Below, one piece after another: positions 63,834 through 64,000 of a DNA stretch of 64,000 nt. Position 1 is the first letter of the stretch. Every line of letters starts with the position of its first letter. The DNA comes from Lactobacillus sp. PV034 (GTDB taxonomy: Bacteria > Bacillota > Bacilli > Lactobacillales > Lactobacillaceae). Below the pieces are notes generated by a model. The model was not told the origin of the DNA. It did not search any database and was given only the letters and a program-made list of their open reading frames with translations. The stretch spans positions 1,431,001-1,495,000 of the forward strand of contig NZ_CP041982.1 of NCBI RefSeq assembly GCF_014522305.1. The letters are read 5' to 3'. The position numbers were made by a program, and so were the translations under genes.

Positions 63834-64000
63834 TTAATCAAGAATATTCTTAATGTCTTGAGTAAGGTGATCCACAGTTATGTGATTACGTTCCATAATA
63901 TCTTTAACTGGTTCTTGATCAGTATAAACGCGGTCTTGACCATAGTTCAAAACTTTAACAGCTTGGTCACCTAAGTAAGAAGCAACTTTTTGACCAAAAC
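63834..64000 (-). CDS. C-terminal fragment of an unidentified protein
   Basis: The last 54 residues of a minus-strand gene, ending at a stop at 63834-63836. The segment 'VKVLNYGQDRVYTDQEPVK' then 'MERNHITVDHLTQDIKNIL' has a faint likeness to the C-terminal domain of transketolase/DXS-type enzymes, but too little is present to name it. The rest lies outside the window. Confidence 0.5.
   Translation of the reverse strand, partial: FGQKVASYLGDQAVKVLNYGQDRVYTDQEPVKDIMERNHITVDHLTQDIKNILD

Overview
The window reads as a chromosomal stretch from an AT-rich lactic acid bacterium of the Lactobacillus acidophilus/gasseri/johnsonii group. This rests on low-GC coding sequence with strong AGGAGG ribosome binding sites, TTGACA/TATAAT-type promoters, frequent TTG and GTG starts, a PepC cysteine aminopeptidase, clpC directly upstream of rpoB, and two RNA elements (an rpoB leader and an element downstream of the L17 gene) whose position and shape fit motifs described only or mainly in Lactobacillales. 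I assign the group by recall of gene order and protein sequences, not by a search.

Region 1 (1-6022): a TilS-like C-terminus, ftsH, hslO, dusB and lysS (tRNA modification, membrane proteolysis, redox chaperone, lysyl-tRNA synthetase). Region 2 (6023-9600): an unidentified polytopic membrane protein, tRNA-Gly and tRNA-Pro, an APC-family amino acid permease and a 78-residue orphan. Region 3 (9600-19760): clpC, a structured rpoB leader, rpoB and rpoC. A prepilin peptidase (comC-like) lies on the opposite strand at 19761-20423.

Region 4 (20424-41925) is the ribosomal supercluster: str operon (rpsL-rpsG-fusA), S10-spc-alpha genes (rpsJ to rplQ, with secY, adk, infA, rpmJ and rpoA), an L17 downstream element, the ECF transporter energising module (ecfA1-ecfA2-ecfT), truA, and rplM-rpsI. 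Each transcription unit has a recognisable promoter and structured leader, and there is an extra internal promoter before infA.

Region 5 (41926-44891) is accessory and decaying: a truncated, frameshifted lantibiotic-immunity-type ABC ATPase with two permeases, then a nucleoside phosphorylase broken by a one-base slip in a T7 run. Region 6 (44892-52587) holds small metabolic and stress genes (SDR-like NAD(P)-binding protein, DJ-1/PfpI, a HAD-like protein without catalytic Asp residues, two histidine-phosphatase/phosphoglycerate mutase proteins, a CDF metal exporter, tandem tiny membrane proteins, a P-loop kinase with an unclassified C-terminal half, pepC). Region 7 (52588-59932) is dut-radA-gltX, cysS-mrnC-rlmB and a ComX-like sigma factor whose ribosome binding site sits in a 10-bp hairpin. 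Region 8 (59942-64000) carries gluconate kinase, glycerate kinase, an acidic lipoprotein and the C-terminus of an unidentified protein.

No CRISPR array, prophage, insertion sequence or rRNA was seen. Most of the window is conserved housekeeping. The items most worth checking are RNA-level: the SD-sequestering hairpin before the sigma factor, the rpoB leader, the L17 downstream element, and tRNA-Pro placed behind a terminator.
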